Shown piece by piece: positions 1 to 9,081 of a stretch of 64,000 nucleotides of DNA. Each line of letters starts with the position of its first letter. The first letter of the stretch is position 1. The position numbers and the translations under genes are program-made. Source of the stretch: Paenibacillus silvisoli (GTDB taxonomy: Bacteria; Bacillota; Bacilli; Paenibacillales; Paenibacillaceae); assembly GCF_030866765.1 (NCBI RefSeq), contig NZ_CP133017.1, positions 6,056,501 to 6,120,500 of the forward strand. Direction: 5' to 3'. The notes below the pieces were generated by a model. That model saw only the letters and a list, made by a program, of their open reading frames with translations. It was not told the origin of the DNA and searched no databases.

Positions 1-686
1 TCATCGGCCACCTCTACGGCGCCTCCCTCGACGATCGCTGCCAATCGGCCCCCAAAACGCAACGCTTTGGTGGTCTCCTCGCTGCCATAACGAATAGGGT
101 GATCAACCGTTTGGTAGCTTGGCGCGACATACTCGGGAGCGACCCCGGTCATCACCAACTCGTCCCCTTCATGCGAAACACGGTGCCGAAGCGGACTGCT
201 TAGCTTGGCATGGAAGCCAATTCGGCCCTGCTCGCTTGACGTGAGCCTCATCACGATGACTCCGTCGGGATGCGAAGCGAACACTTCCCGTTTGTAGGCT
301 GCGTTTCCGATGCGGTAGCTTACTGTAGACACCGCTTCGTCGATCCTCAGCTCCCGGCGATAGTCCTGCGCAATATTCCCATGGTCGAACTGAAGCTGCA
401 AATGACCGAGCGGCAAATACGATTGCGTATAGGCTCCCATCATGCGCTTGCACATAAGATCCGCTTCCACGTAACGCTCTTCCGCAAGCAAACGTCGGAT
501 TTCCGGCAGCGCCGCCAGCGCCTCCGGATTGTTCCAGCCTTCGCCCGGTCCGGACCACAATGTATCTTCATTCAGCTGAAGCTGCTCGTTTTCGATGCCG
601 CCGAAAATCATGGCCCCTAATCGGCCGTTGCCGACCGGAAGCGCTTCCGTCCATACGCGGGCGGGTCTTGGATAATGCAGAATCAT
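1..686 (-). CDS. GH95-type alpha-L-fucosidase, N-terminal part (cut by window edge)
   Basis: About 228 N-terminal residues are visible; the gene runs off the left edge. Read on the minus strand from the ATG at 684-686, the protein opens with a Pro-Ala-Arg-Val-Trp-Thr-Glu-Ala-Leu-Pro-Val-Gly-Asn-Gly-Arg-Leu-Gly-Ala stretch, followed by NEDTLWSG and by MGAYTQSYLPLGHL. These are the hallmarks of the N-terminal beta-sandwich of GH95 enzymes, which remove alpha-1,2-L-fucose (some members act on alpha-L-galactose) from glycans. There is no signal peptide, so a cytoplasmic enzyme acting on imported oligosaccharides is likely. The gene upstream ends 3 bases before this start, so the two are cotranscribed. 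The catalytic domain lies outside the window and cannot be checked. Confidence 0.88.
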   Translation of the reverse strand, partial: MILHYPRPARVWTEALPVGNGRLGAMIFGGIENEQLQLNEDTLWSGPGEGWNNPEALAALPEIRRLLAEERYVEADLMCKRMMGAYTQSYLPLGHLQLQFDHGNIAQDYRRELRIDEAVSTVSYRIGNAAYKREVFASHPDGVIVMRLTSSEQGRIGFHAKLSSPLRHRVSHEGDELVMTGVAPEYVAPSYQTVDHPIRYGSEETTKALRFGGRLAAIVEGGAVEVAD

Positions 687-689
687 CGT

Positions 690-1673
690 TTACTCCCCCA
701 TTTTAGCTAATGCTTGATTAGGCTGATGCTCAGGCAGCTCCGCGATCGTGCCATCCGACTGCCGGATCCACGTCTCGAACCGGCGCTCGCCGGCTTGCAG
801 CCGGATGATCCGGGCGCCGGTTTGAAAATGATTCCGCAGCTCGCTGCCGACGTAGCTGACATACTTCGTTGCCCGTCCGTAGCATAGCTGGATGCCACGA
901 AGCGAACCGCTATAATCGTTGGCATGGTCATGGCCGACGAAGGTCCCCATCACATCGCCTCGCTCGCACATGGCCGCGAAAAATCCCGAGTTCAAGCGCG
1001 GACTGCTGCAGCCCTCGAAATGATGCCCCAGGCATACGGTCTTGCGCCAAACCTCCTCGTATTCGGGCAAAGGGATATGGAAAAAAGCCAGCGAAGGCAG
1101 CGGAGCGCCTCCGTTATTCGCCGCGAACGTCTCCGATTCGCGCACATACCAGTCGATCTGGTCCCGACGAATCCAGTCGTAGCCGCCTACGTTGGCCAGC
1201 GGCGAGTAATCCCCGCTATCCAGTAAATATAACGCAGCCGCCGGCTCCCCCTGCCCATCGAGAACGGTCAACACGAAATTGCCTGCGCCGCTTACGCCCG
1301 GAGGATCCGGCTCCGCCACGCAGCAGGCATGCTCGAGCTGCGCTTCGTGCATACGCCTCCTGGAGATATCGCCTTCGGAATCGTGATTGCCGAATACGGC
1401 CGCCCAAGGAATGCCGCTCTCTTCCGCTGCCGCAACGGCTCTTCGGAACGAATCCAGCGGGTCTCTCGCCCTCGCGCTTGCGATCACATCGCCGGTAAAC
1501 ACAATAAGGTCTGGTCGCTCGGTCTCAATGACCGTTTCCATCGTCCGGCGCGTCGCGGCGTCCAATGCCGGCGAATCCGGGTCGGCATCATAGCCATCGA
1601 TAAACTCGGTATCGGTAAACTGCGCGATGACGAACGTGCCGTCCTCCCGAAACCGAAGCTCGCGTTTCTGCAT
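690..1673 (-). CDS. Calcineurin-like metallophosphoesterase
   Basis: Predicted 327-residue binuclear-metal phosphoesterase. The metal-binding signatures occur in order: FTGDVI (GDxx), FGNHDSE (GNHD) and GTFVGHDHAND (GHxH type), plus an upstream D in the QFTD segment. The overall shape resembles the Dcr2/purple-acid-phosphatase-like group. An in-frame reading extends 9 codons further, but the ATG at 1671-1673 sits 7 bases after a strong AAAGGAAAGGAG ribosome site, so I take that start. No signal peptide is visible. It lies between the DUF5107-TPR gene (29-base gap) and the GH95 fucosidase gene (3-base gap), so it belongs to one operon with them. The substrate is unknown; dephosphorylation of a sugar phosphate or a sulfated/phosphorylated glycan is conceivable but not shown. 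Confidence 0.85.
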   Translation of the reverse strand: MQKRELRFREDGTFVIAQFTDTEFIDGYDADPDSPALDAATRRTMETVIETERPDLIVFTGDVIASARARDPLDSFRRAVAAAEESGIPWAAVFGNHDSEGDISRRRMHEAQLEHACCVAEPDPPGVSGAGNFVLTVLDGQGEPAAALYLLDSGDYSPLANVGGYDWIRRDQIDWYVRESETFAANNGGAPLPSLAFFHIPLPEYEEVWRKTVCLGHHFEGCSSPRLNSGFFAAMCERGDVMGTFVGHDHANDYSGSLRGIQLCYGRATKYVSYVGSELRNHFQTGARIIRLQAGERRFETWIRQSDGTIAELPEHQPNQALAKMGE

Positions 1674-1702
1674 AAACGTGCTCCTTTCCTTTCTCCACAA
1701 AG

Positions 1703-3799
1703 CTAGTCGCCAATCGTGCGAAAATCAATCTGCTTCGGCGGCGGACAGGTGGCCGCCGCTTCGTCGATCAGCGCCTGCGTCAGCTCTACGCCGCGCTGTG
1801 CGGCAAGCTTTTTCGCCCGATGCCGGTACCACAGCTCGATGACGAGCGTCTCGCCCTCGCGAATGACCGCGAACTCCGACGCGAAAAGCTTCTCCATAAA
1901 CGCGTCCCGGCCAAGCTCCAGCGCGGCGGCGCCGACGATAATCTGAATGCGTTCCCCCGCGGCGAGCGCCGGAGGCAAGCTCTCGTATACATGCCAAGCA
2001 CGCTCGAACTCCTTATGCTGCACGAGCAAATTCACGTATTCCTCGACGAAGGCGCGGTCCGGGAAAGCGCCCGAAACCGCATAGGCCTGCTCGTAATAAG
2101 CAAGCGCTCCTGCCATGTCGCCCTTCCGCTTCTCCGCCTCGGCCAGATTGCGGCACGCCCAAGCGGACGGCTGGATACGCAGCGATGCTTCCCAAGCCTC
2201 CATCGCCTCTGCGGCCTGTCCGCTCTCGTAGAGCATGACCCCATATTGCAAATACGCCGTCCACGTCCGGCCCTGCGGATGCCGCTCAAGGCTGGCGGCC
2301 AGCCGCTCCATCCATTCCGCTTGAATCATCCACGACGGCGGAATTGCCTCCGGCGAATGCTCCGGCAAATAACCGTCGCGCAGCAGGACAAGCCATGGCT
2401 GCTGCGCTGCCTCTAACGTCTCCTCGCCGAAGCCGAAGCCCTGCGGAATGCCGCGTCCTTGCTCCTCGTTCTCGCGGCGCACCTGCTCCAGCGCACCCCA
2501 ACCCGAGCCGCGGTGAAGCATTTCTTCCGGCGTCCGGACGGCCAGCGCCCGATGCCGCTCCAATGCTTCGTACGTCGCTTCGCTGCTAAGCGCATCGTCT
2601 ATGCGGCGTTCGACTTCGCTGCGGGCGGCTCCCCAGTCCGTCTGATACGCCGCAGCCGTGGCCTCTGCCGTATCTAAGTCCAGCATCCCGATCAGCTGCG
2701 TGAAATCCCAAACGGAATCCGCCGGCATCGTAATGCCGTGCAGCTGCGTCGGCGCCAGCCCCGCCTGCACTTCAATGTAGTTGCCCTCGCCGGGCCGGGC
2801 CAAGTAATCGCACCAGCGCCGGCCTCCGATATGATGGCCCCAGCAGAACATTTTCCGGTAGCGCAGCTTGGACGTCGACCGTTCGAAGAACAGCCGGCCA
2901 TCCTCGTAAGCGACCGCCTCCCAAGGCGACCTGACCGCAGCCGGCGTCTGGAAGAAATATTCGCTCGCATACGGAAAGGCCATCGGATACGAGGCGTCCG
3001 CGCCCGGCACGGCCGGCAGCTCCGGCATCCGGTCGAAGCCGTACCCCCGAGCCGTAGGATCGATGTAAATGACGTCCCCGGTCGAGGAGAATACACGGGA
3101 GCCGGCCGTTTCGTCTACGGCGATGTTCGTCCACCAATACATCGGGATTTCCGCCAGGTTGTCGTTGACGATGCGGACATGCACCTGAAGCTGCCGAGCG
3201 CCTTTTGGCAGATGGGCGTCGACTTGCCAGAACAGATTTTTGCACCGTTCATACTCGTACAGCCGGATAAATTCGTTGCCATCGTCGTCGGTCAGCTTGG
3301 CCGCATGCATGGAGGAGCAGGTCGAGAAGGTGTGTCCAAGGTGACCGATGTTCCACTCGATGCCACCTGAGAACCAGGCGTTGAGAATAGCTAAGTTGCC
3401 CGGCTGGAAGACCGGGTTCCGAAACAAAATCTCCCGATCGGCCCCCTTATCCCGAAGCGAGTACAGCCGTCCACCGTATTCGGGGAGGAATATGGCCTTC
3501 AGCGCGTCATTTTCCAATGTGATCGTCTTCAGCGGCATGAGCTCGCGCTGTCTGGAATACCGGTCCTGCATCCGGTACGGCAGGAAACGCTCTCCTGCGT
3601 TTTCGCCCATCTGCTGCCGCAGCTCATCCGTCAAGCTCCCGTTGTCCGTCACCTTCCGATGCGGATTGCCGCTCCTGAACATCGGCAGCGGATTTTCCCC
3701 CTCCAGCCTCGCGCCCTCGATCATCAACGTACCCGTGGTCACCTTCACCCTGCGGATCATCTCCTCCGTGATTGGACTCTTCGCTAACTCTATTCGCAT
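1703..3799 (-). CDS. DUF5107 domain protein with C-terminal TPR repeats
   Basis: About 698 residues. The N-terminal two thirds (roughly residues 60-400) look like the DUF5107 beta-rich domain, with segments such as LPEYGGRLYSL, NAWFSGGIEWNIG and YWWTNIAVDET; the fold resembles aldose-epimerase/galactose-mutarotase-like sandwiches. The C-terminal third (about 480-640) is helical with tetratricopeptide-like repeats. Such proteins recur in polysaccharide-utilisation loci and are proposed to bind or process sugars, but no reaction is established that I can name. It is the first gene of a minus-strand operon with the phosphoesterase and GH95 genes. No convincing ribosome site precedes the first ATG; a GGAGGAG lies within the first 15 codons, so the exact start is uncertain. 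Confidence 0.8.
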   Translation of the reverse strand: MRIELAKSPITEEMIRRVKVTTGTLMIEGARLEGENPLPMFRSGNPHRKVTDNGSLTDELRQQMGENAGERFLPYRMQDRYSRQRELMPLKTITLENDALKAIFLPEYGGRLYSLRDKGADREILFRNPVFQPGNLAILNAWFSGGIEWNIGHLGHTFSTCSSMHAAKLTDDDGNEFIRLYEYERCKNLFWQVDAHLPKGARQLQVHVRIVNDNLAEIPMYWWTNIAVDETAGSRVFSSTGDVIYIDPTARGYGFDRMPELPAVPGADASYPMAFPYASEYFFQTPAAVRSPWEAVAYEDGRLFFERSTSKLRYRKMFCWGHHIGGRRWCDYLARPGEGNYIEVQAGLAPTQLHGITMPADSVWDFTQLIGMLDLDTAEATAAAYQTDWGAARSEVERRIDDALSSEATYEALERHRALAVRTPEEMLHRGSGWGALEQVRRENEEQGRGIPQGFGFGEETLEAAQQPWLVLLRDGYLPEHSPEAIPPSWMIQAEWMERLAASLERHPQGRTWTAYLQYGVMLYESGQAAEAMEAWEASLRIQPSAWACRNLAEAEKRKGDMAGALAYYEQAYAVSGAFPDRAFVEEYVNLLVQHKEFERAWHVYESLPPALAAGERIQIIVGAAALELGRDAFMEKLFASEFAVIREGETLVIELWYRHRAKKLAAQRGVELTQALIDEAAATCPPPKQIDFRTIGD

Positions 3800-3832
3800 C
3801 GCGGTGGGGGATGTCCTGCCATAAGCTGTAAA

Positions 3833-4018
3833 GCTAACGAACCCAATAGCGCTTATTTGGCGAGAAATAGCCCTTTTTCCAAGCTAACGAACTCAGGAAG
3901 CGTTATTTAGGTGAAAATCGGTGATTAGCACGCCTTGGAGAGGAAATAAGGCTTCTGAGATTCGTTAGCCCTCCGAAACGGTCGATTTGGCCCAAATAAG
4001 CGCGCTGGGATTCGTTAC
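3833..4018. repeat. Four-core intergenic repeat, arranged two forward, two reverse
   Basis: Four related cores sit between two minus-strand operons. Forward cores begin GCTAACGAAC at 3833 and 3883 (50 bases apart), each continuing to a CGCTTATTT or GCGTTATTT segment. Reverse cores end with ATTCGTTAG at about 3969 and ATTCGTTAC at about 4018 (again about 50 apart), each preceded by the reverse-complement AAATAAG segment. The same arrangement recurs at 39484-39670. The four cores could fold into a cruciform or long-range RNA stem. It lies upstream of the DUF5107 operon and downstream of the GH172 terminator. Confidence 0.8.
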
Positions 4019-4033
4019 AATTTCTCGCCAAAC

Positions 4034-4075
4034 AAAAAAAAGACCCCGGGGCACCACAAAGTGCCCCAAGGTCCT
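4034..4075 (-). terminator. Rho-independent terminator of the GH172 operon
   Basis: On the minus strand, a GGACCTTGGGGCAC arm pairs with GTGCCCCGGGGTC around a short loop and is followed by eight T residues (complement of the A run at 4034-4041). It lies 16 bases after the GH172 stop codon and closes the five-gene leftward operon. Confidence 0.9.
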
Positions 4076-4090
4076 TGCTCTATTACTCGC

Positions 4091-5182
4091 TTAACGCGGC
4101 CATCTCTTCTCCTTCGGCAGCATCGCCGGGAATGGCGCATGCGGCTCCATCTGGTACCAGTACGCCACGGACGAAATATCGTCCGAACGCTCGAACAGCC
4201 CCTTATGGTCATGCCCGATTTGCTGAACGGTCACGCGCAGATCGGACTCGAACCGGATCGGGTCCGGCAAATGCCAGCGGTACATGCCGTGCATCGGCAC
4301 GTTGTGGCCGTACCACGGATCGATGTTCGCCGTTTCCTTATAGAATTTGTAGCCGAGGAACGGCGTGGTATACGACTCCGGCCCGTCCTCGCCGACGAAG
4401 CACCATGCGCCGCCGACGTAATCCTCGGTCCCGGTGCCGCAGATCGTCGGCCACTCGTCGTCGCCGTCCATGTAAAACTTCAGCTCGCCTTCGCCCCACC
4501 AGTTGCGCTCCAATGCCGCCCAAGCCAGGTACGTACCGATGTACTGTCCGGTACCTTTGACATTGTCGAGGATCGTGTAGTCCTTCGCGATTTCCGTCAC
4601 ATGCTCCCGGCGCCACTGCGCGTGAAAATAAGCGGTGTTCTCCGGCAACTCGTCCATCAGCGTATAGTTGAACGTGTAGAAAAACGCCCCGATATCGTAG
4701 GCATGCTGATTCTCGATCGTGATCTTAGCGGACTTGCGGAACGGCATCGGGAAATAGCAGTTCATGCCGCCCGTCGGATTGACCGAGATCGGCATCGAAT
4801 TGACGATCGTGCGGGTCGCAAAGCCGTTGCAGAAAAAATCGCCCAGCGGCACTTCGACCGACGGCTCCGTTTCGCCATCCCAATACATGCGCAGAACGAG
4901 ATCGCGCAGAACGAAGCTTGCGGCATGTCCCTTGTCCGGCGTCTTATCGGTTACCGTAATCCAGAAATGCTGCAGCACGCCCGTCCCGTCGATTTCCGCG
5001 AGGGTGACGGTTTCGCCTGCCGTTAACCGGATGCACGGACGGCCTTTGCGGCCTTGGCCGAGATTGCTGTAATCTTTGCCTCCCGCGCCTTTGGCCCCCG
5101 TAGGATTTTCGGCGGTGATGGAGCGGCTTCTTCCGTTGGTGACGAAAGGGGCGGTCGATAGGTCGTACGTAAATCCGTTCAT
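4091..5182 (-). CDS. GH172-family protein (DUF2961), first copy
   Basis: Predicted 363-residue protein of the DUF2961 family, now classed as glycoside hydrolase family 172, whose characterised members cleave alpha-D-fructofuranosyl or alpha-D-arabinofuranosyl linkages as single- or double-jelly-roll oligomers. Typical segments are AEIDGTGVLQHFWITV, the MYWDGETEPSVEVPLGDFFCNG block, and GTGTEDYVGGAWCF. There is no signal peptide. A GTG three codons upstream is in frame, but the ATG at 5180-5182 is 6 bases after AGGTG and is preferred. It is the last gene of the aminotransferase-GH4-GGT-SDR operon and is followed by a strong terminator. A paralogue lies at 38093-39241. The substrate cannot be read from sequence. 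Confidence 0.87.
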   Translation of the reverse strand: MNGFTYDLSTAPFVTNGRSRSITAENPTGAKGAGGKDYSNLGQGRKGRPCIRLTAGETVTLAEIDGTGVLQHFWITVTDKTPDKGHAASFVLRDLVLRMYWDGETEPSVEVPLGDFFCNGFATRTIVNSMPISVNPTGGMNCYFPMPFRKSAKITIENQHAYDIGAFFYTFNYTLMDELPENTAYFHAQWRREHVTEIAKDYTILDNVKGTGQYIGTYLAWAALERNWWGEGELKFYMDGDDEWPTICGTGTEDYVGGAWCFVGEDGPESYTTPFLGYKFYKETANIDPWYGHNVPMHGMYRWHLPDPIRFESDLRVTVQQIGHDHKGLFERSDDISSVAYWYQMEPHAPFPAMLPKEKRWPR

Positions 5183-5220
5183 GTTCTGCACCTCGTATGT
5201 GTTGGAAGTCTATTACGCAG

Positions 5221-5994
5221 TTAAATAAACGCCGATGTCGCGCCATCCGCGAAAATGCTCGCGCCCGTAATGGCCGTCGATTCGTCCGAAGCCAGGAACA
5301 GCACGACGTTCGCGATTTCGCGGACGGTGGCCATTTTGCCGGTCGGCTGCTGCTGCTTGATGATCGGATACAGCTTATCCATGCCGCCGACTTCTTCAAC
5401 GAGCTTCCGGTTCATTTCCGTATCGACCCAGCCGGGACAGATGGCGTTGCAGCGAACGCCTTGCTCCGCATACTCGACCGCGACCGCTTTGGTGAAGCCG
5501 ATAATGCCCGCCTTGGATGAGGTGTACCCGGTGTAGTGCGGCTCCGTAAGCGTGGACATGACGGAGGACGTGTTAATGATGGAACCGCCGCCGCGTTTCA
5601 GCATCTCCGGGATGACGCGCTTGCTGAGGAGGAACATCGCTTTCAGGTTGACGTCCATGACGCTGTCCCACGTTTCTTCCTCCATTTCGAGCACGGACAC
5701 GACCGGCATGATGCCGGCATTATTGAACAAAATATCGATGCCCCCGAACGCCTCGAGCCCCGCCGCCAGCACGCGGTCCGCCGTTTCGGACAGCGACACG
5801 TCGCCTGCGACCGCCACGACGGACGCGCCGCCGGCTTTCAGCTGCTCCGCCGCTTCCAGCAGCTTGGCCTCGTTATTATCGACAAGCACCAGCTGGGCGC
5901 CCTCTTCGGCGAACCGCTCCGCGGTGCCTCTGCCGATGCCGGATGCCGCGCCGGTAACGACCGCGATTTTGCCTGACAATCTGTTTCCTGCCAT
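5221..5994 (-). CDS. Short-chain dehydrogenase/reductase (SDR)
   Basis: Predicted 257-residue classical SDR. It has the cofactor motif TGAASGIG near the N terminus, NNAG in the middle and the catalytic YTSSK (Tyr-x-x-x-Lys), followed by NAICPGWVDT. After the first strand, an aspartate (LVLVD) suggests NAD(H) rather than NADP(H). The preferred start is the ATG at 5992-5994, eleven bases after AAAGGAG; a longer form would start seven codons earlier. It lies 38 bases after the next gene's region boundary (GH172 downstream) and 51 bases downstream of the GGT gene, in the same minus-strand operon. It probably oxidises or reduces a sugar or hydroxy-acid intermediate of the pathway. Confidence 0.9.
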   Translation of the reverse strand: MAGNRLSGKIAVVTGAASGIGRGTAERFAEEGAQLVLVDNNEAKLLEAAEQLKAGGASVVAVAGDVSLSETADRVLAAGLEAFGGIDILFNNAGIMPVVSVLEMEEETWDSVMDVNLKAMFLLSKRVIPEMLKRGGGSIINTSSVMSTLTEPHYTGYTSSKAGIIGFTKAVAVEYAEQGVRCNAICPGWVDTEMNRKLVEEVGGMDKLYPIIKQQQPTGKMATVREIANVVLFLASDESTAITGASIFADGATSAFI

Positions 5995-6045
5995 CTCCTC
6001 ATGCACTCCTTTCAAAATATCGCTGTTGCAGCAGCAACGCCTCTC

Positions 6046-7662
6046 CTACCAGCACGCCACCGAACCATCCGAGCGAAAATCGCTCGCGCCCGCAAAGCCT
6101 CCGCCATTCGGCAAGCGCCAAATGACATTTCCTCTGCCGAAGTTTCCGTTCGGACGACAGCCCGAAGTCAGCTGATGCCCTCTGCCGATAAGCTCGCGGG
6201 CAATGGCAGCCTCCTCCGGCAAGCCGCTTTCCATTTGGAACGCCAGCTTCTCCATCCACTGCCAGCGCGGCGCATCCAGCACCTGCTGCGGATTCATGCC
6301 GAAGTCGACGGTATTCATGATCATTTGCACATGGCCCTGCGGCTGCATGAAGCCGCCAACCATGCCGAACGGACCGATCGCCTCGCCGCCTCGGGTGAGG
6401 AAGGACGGGATAATGGTATGGAACGTTCTTTTGCCCGGCTGGAGGCAGTTGTCGTGGGACGGATCAAGCGAGAAATTGTGCCCTCTGTTCTGGAGACTGA
6501 TGCCGGTACCCGGAATAACCACGCCTGAGCCGAAGCCCATGTAATTGCTCTGGATCAGCGACACCATGTTCCCCTCGGAGTCCGCCGTGCAGACGTAAAC
6601 CGTTCCGCCCTTCTGCGGCTTTCCGACGAACGGCTCGCGTGCCGCGCTGCCAATCAGTCGTCTGCGCTCCTCCGCATACGCGTCGGACAGCAGGTCCTCG
6701 ACCTTCACCTTCATCATCCGCGAATCGGTGATGTAGGCTTTGCCGTCCGTGTAGGCGAGCTTCATCGCTTCGAACTGCTTATGCAGCGTCTCCGGCGAGT
6801 AAGGGCTGTCGAATTCGAAGCCCTTTAAAATATTTAACGCCATTAGCGCAACCAGCCCCTGGCCGTTCGGCGGGATTTCCCACACGTCATAGCCGCGGTA
6901 ATTGACGCTGATCGGCTCCACCCACTCCGGGCGGAACGCAGCCAGGTCGCTCTTCCGGAGATAGCCGCCGTGCTCGCGCATGAAGCGGTCAATCCGATCC
7001 GCGTACATGCCCACGTAAAATTCGGCCGCGCCGGTTTCTGCGATGCGCCTTAACGTTTCCGCATGGTGCGGCAGTCGGAACCGTTCGCCAGCCCGGGGCG
7101 CTTTGCCGCTGGCGTCGGCGAACGTCTCGAACCAGGTCCGCACTTCCGGTACCTTGGACGCCGCGTAAATATCGACGTGAAATTGCCACGCCTCCGCGGC
7201 CAGCGTAGCCACGTTGAAGCCGTCCTCGGCGTAGCCGATCGCCGGTGCCAACGACTCCGTGAGCGCCAGCCGTCCGAAGCGCCGGCTCAATTCCGCCCAC
7301 GCGCCGGGGGCTCCCGGCACCGTCACCGGGACAACGCCATGCGCGGGCATTTCCTTGAAGCCGCGCTCCGCCAGCTTCTCCAGCGAAATCGCCGCCGGAG
7401 CCGGCCCGCTCGCGTTCAAGCCGTGCAGCTTGCCGCCGCTCCAGACGAGCGCGAACGTGTCGCTGCCGATGCCGTTGTTGTTCGGCTCGACAACGGTCAA
7501 GCAGGCTGCCGCCGCAACCGCCGCATCGATGGCGTTGCCGCCTCGCTTCAGCATGTCGAGCCCTGCTTGCGCGGCCAGCGGCTGAGATGTGGACACCATG
7601 CCGCGTCCCGCATAAGTGCAGTACCGCATGGAAGGAAAATGGTATTGCTCCGCATTGAACAT
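6046..7662 (-). CDS. Gamma-glutamyltransferase family protein, apparently cytoplasmic
   Basis: Predicted 538-residue Ntn-hydrolase proenzyme. The KGGTVYV segment places the autoprocessing/catalytic threonine at about residue 354, separating a large and a small subunit as in gamma-glutamyltranspeptidases, and GGNAIDAAVA near the N terminus is typical. No signal peptide is present, as in the YwrD-like branch, so it should act inside the cell on a gamma-glutamyl or similar amide. A GAGGGGAG ribosome site precedes the ATG. It is the third gene of the leftward operon, between GH4 and SDR. This is an unusual neighbour for glycosidases and hints that the substrate carries an acyl/gamma-glutamyl-type amide. 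The true substrate is unknown. Confidence 0.9.
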   Translation of the reverse strand: MFNAEQYHFPSMRYCTYAGRGMVSTSQPLAAQAGLDMLKRGGNAIDAAVAAAACLTVVEPNNNGIGSDTFALVWSGGKLHGLNASGPAPAAISLEKLAERGFKEMPAHGVVPVTVPGAPGAWAELSRRFGRLALTESLAPAIGYAEDGFNVATLAAEAWQFHVDIYAASKVPEVRTWFETFADASGKAPRAGERFRLPHHAETLRRIAETGAAEFYVGMYADRIDRFMREHGGYLRKSDLAAFRPEWVEPISVNYRGYDVWEIPPNGQGLVALMALNILKGFEFDSPYSPETLHKQFEAMKLAYTDGKAYITDSRMMKVKVEDLLSDAYAEERRRLIGSAAREPFVGKPQKGGTVYVCTADSEGNMVSLIQSNYMGFGSGVVIPGTGISLQNRGHNFSLDPSHDNCLQPGKRTFHTIIPSFLTRGGEAIGPFGMVGGFMQPQGHVQMIMNTVDFGMNPQQVLDAPRWQWMEKLAFQMESGLPEEAAIARELIGRGHQLTSGCRPNGNFGRGNVIWRLPNGGGFAGASDFRSDGSVACW

Positions 7663-7698
7663 GTCCGTTCAACTCCCCTCGCATCTGAGCCTGCGCTT

Positions 7699-9060
7699 TT
7701 ACACCTTCGCCGCCGTACCGAAACGCTCCTTCATGCCCGACAAATAAGGCAGCGATAAAATATCGTCCAGCAGCGCATTCGCCTGCTCGATCGAACGCGT
7801 CCACGGGTCCATCATAATCAGCTGCAGCATCAAATCCCGGCTGCCGCTTTCGAATGCGGCCAGCTCGATTTCGATCGGAGCGACCCGGTCCCGAAGCGCG
7901 AAAGACAGCAGCTGCTGCGGCAGCCCTTTGGTCGGCAGCCCTTCCACGCCCGCAGCCGAGACGCGGCACGGCACCTCGACTTGGAAATCCTGCGGAATGC
8001 CCGGCACATAGTTGCCGTCATTAAGAATGTTCAAAATAATCGTGCGCGGCGAGTCGCATACGATCGCTTCAATAAACGGAATCATCGGCTCCGTCGAGTG
8101 CGTCATCGGAATCATGTCGCTGACCGCGCGGGTCGTGTCTTCCGCGATGCTCTTGATTTTGCGCGCTTCTTCTTCGCCATGGCGGAAATAGCCTTCATAC
8201 CACTCGGCAGGGTTTTCCTTCCACTTGCGCTCCGTTTCGTCGTCGGCATGGTACCAGTGGCCCCACGCGCCGCCGCCCGGATTGCCGGTGTCGCCGATCG
8301 GGTATGCGCCGAATTTGCGGTACAGGTCGACCATCTTCGGCCCCATCGAATCGCAGTCGCGGCACGCCTCGAAATGCGCCTCCGATTGCTCCTCGATCCA
8401 GCGGTTCAGCACCGGGAAGGCGTCCTCCCCTTTATGCTTAAACTCGGTTAACCATATAAAATGATTCACGCCCGGCACTTCGAATTCGATTTCGTTCGGG
8501 TCGAGACCCAGCCTGCTTGCGAGGTAGCGCACCCCGTTCGAGCCGTGGCAGAAGCCGGCGATGTTCGCCTCCGGATATTTGCGCTTCAAGTAGGTCACGC
8601 CGGCGCTGACCGGGTTCGCCACGAGCATGAACCACGCGTTCGGGCAAATGTCCAGCGTATCCTTCAGCACATCCTCCATCAGCTCCAGCTGGCAATAGTT
8701 GATCCAGAAGCCCTCGTCATGCACGATGTGCAGGCTGCCTCCGAACCGGTAGCCGTGCTTGCGGGCGATGGCCCAGCCGTCCTTCAGCCGTTGATGGCCG
8801 CCGACCAACGCGGCGAGAATGACGAAGTCCGCTCCCTCAAGCGCCTCTCTGCGATCCATCGTCTTGAGCAGCGTCAGCTCGGCGCCCGCTTCGGCGGCCA
8901 AACGCTCGCACAGCGCGTGCGCGCTGTTCAAGCGGCTTTCATCGATATCCATAAAATGAACCGTGCTGCCCGCCAGATTCGGCGTCAAGCATAAATCCCG
9001 AATCATGCTGAGCGAAAATACCGTCGTTCCCGCGCCGATAATGGCGATTTTAGCTGGCAT
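7699..9060 (-). CDS. GH4 family NAD/Mn-dependent glycosidase, first copy
   Basis: Predicted 453-residue GH4 enzyme (alpha-glucosidase/alpha-galactosidase/6-phospho-glycosidase family). It has the N-terminal Rossmann motif IIGAGTTVF, GSTVHFMDID, LVANPVS, a metal-ligand Cys in GFCHGS (about residue 171) and a metal-ligand His in PGVNHFIW (about 200). GH4 enzymes cleave by transient oxidation at C3, elimination and re-reduction. The ATG at 9058-9060 is chosen because GAGGGG lies 9 bases upstream; an in-frame TTG lies two codons earlier. It follows the aminotransferase gene by about 20 bases in the operon. A paralogue of nearly the same length is at 15429-16778. No PTS genes are nearby, so a non-phosphorylated glycoside is more likely. 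Confidence 0.92.
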   Translation of the reverse strand: MPAKIAIIGAGTTVFSLSMIRDLCLTPNLAGSTVHFMDIDESRLNSAHALCERLAAEAGAELTLLKTMDRREALEGADFVILAALVGGHQRLKDGWAIARKHGYRFGGSLHIVHDEGFWINYCQLELMEDVLKDTLDICPNAWFMLVANPVSAGVTYLKRKYPEANIAGFCHGSNGVRYLASRLGLDPNEIEFEVPGVNHFIWLTEFKHKGEDAFPVLNRWIEEQSEAHFEACRDCDSMGPKMVDLYRKFGAYPIGDTGNPGGGAWGHWYHADDETERKWKENPAEWYEGYFRHGEEEARKIKSIAEDTTRAVSDMIPMTHSTEPMIPFIEAIVCDSPRTIILNILNDGNYVPGIPQDFQVEVPCRVSAAGVEGLPTKGLPQQLLSFALRDRVAPIEIELAAFESGSRDLMLQLIMMDPWTRSIEQANALLDDILSLPYLSGMKERFGTAAKV

Positions 9061-9081
9061 ATCCAAATTCCCCTCTCTTCT

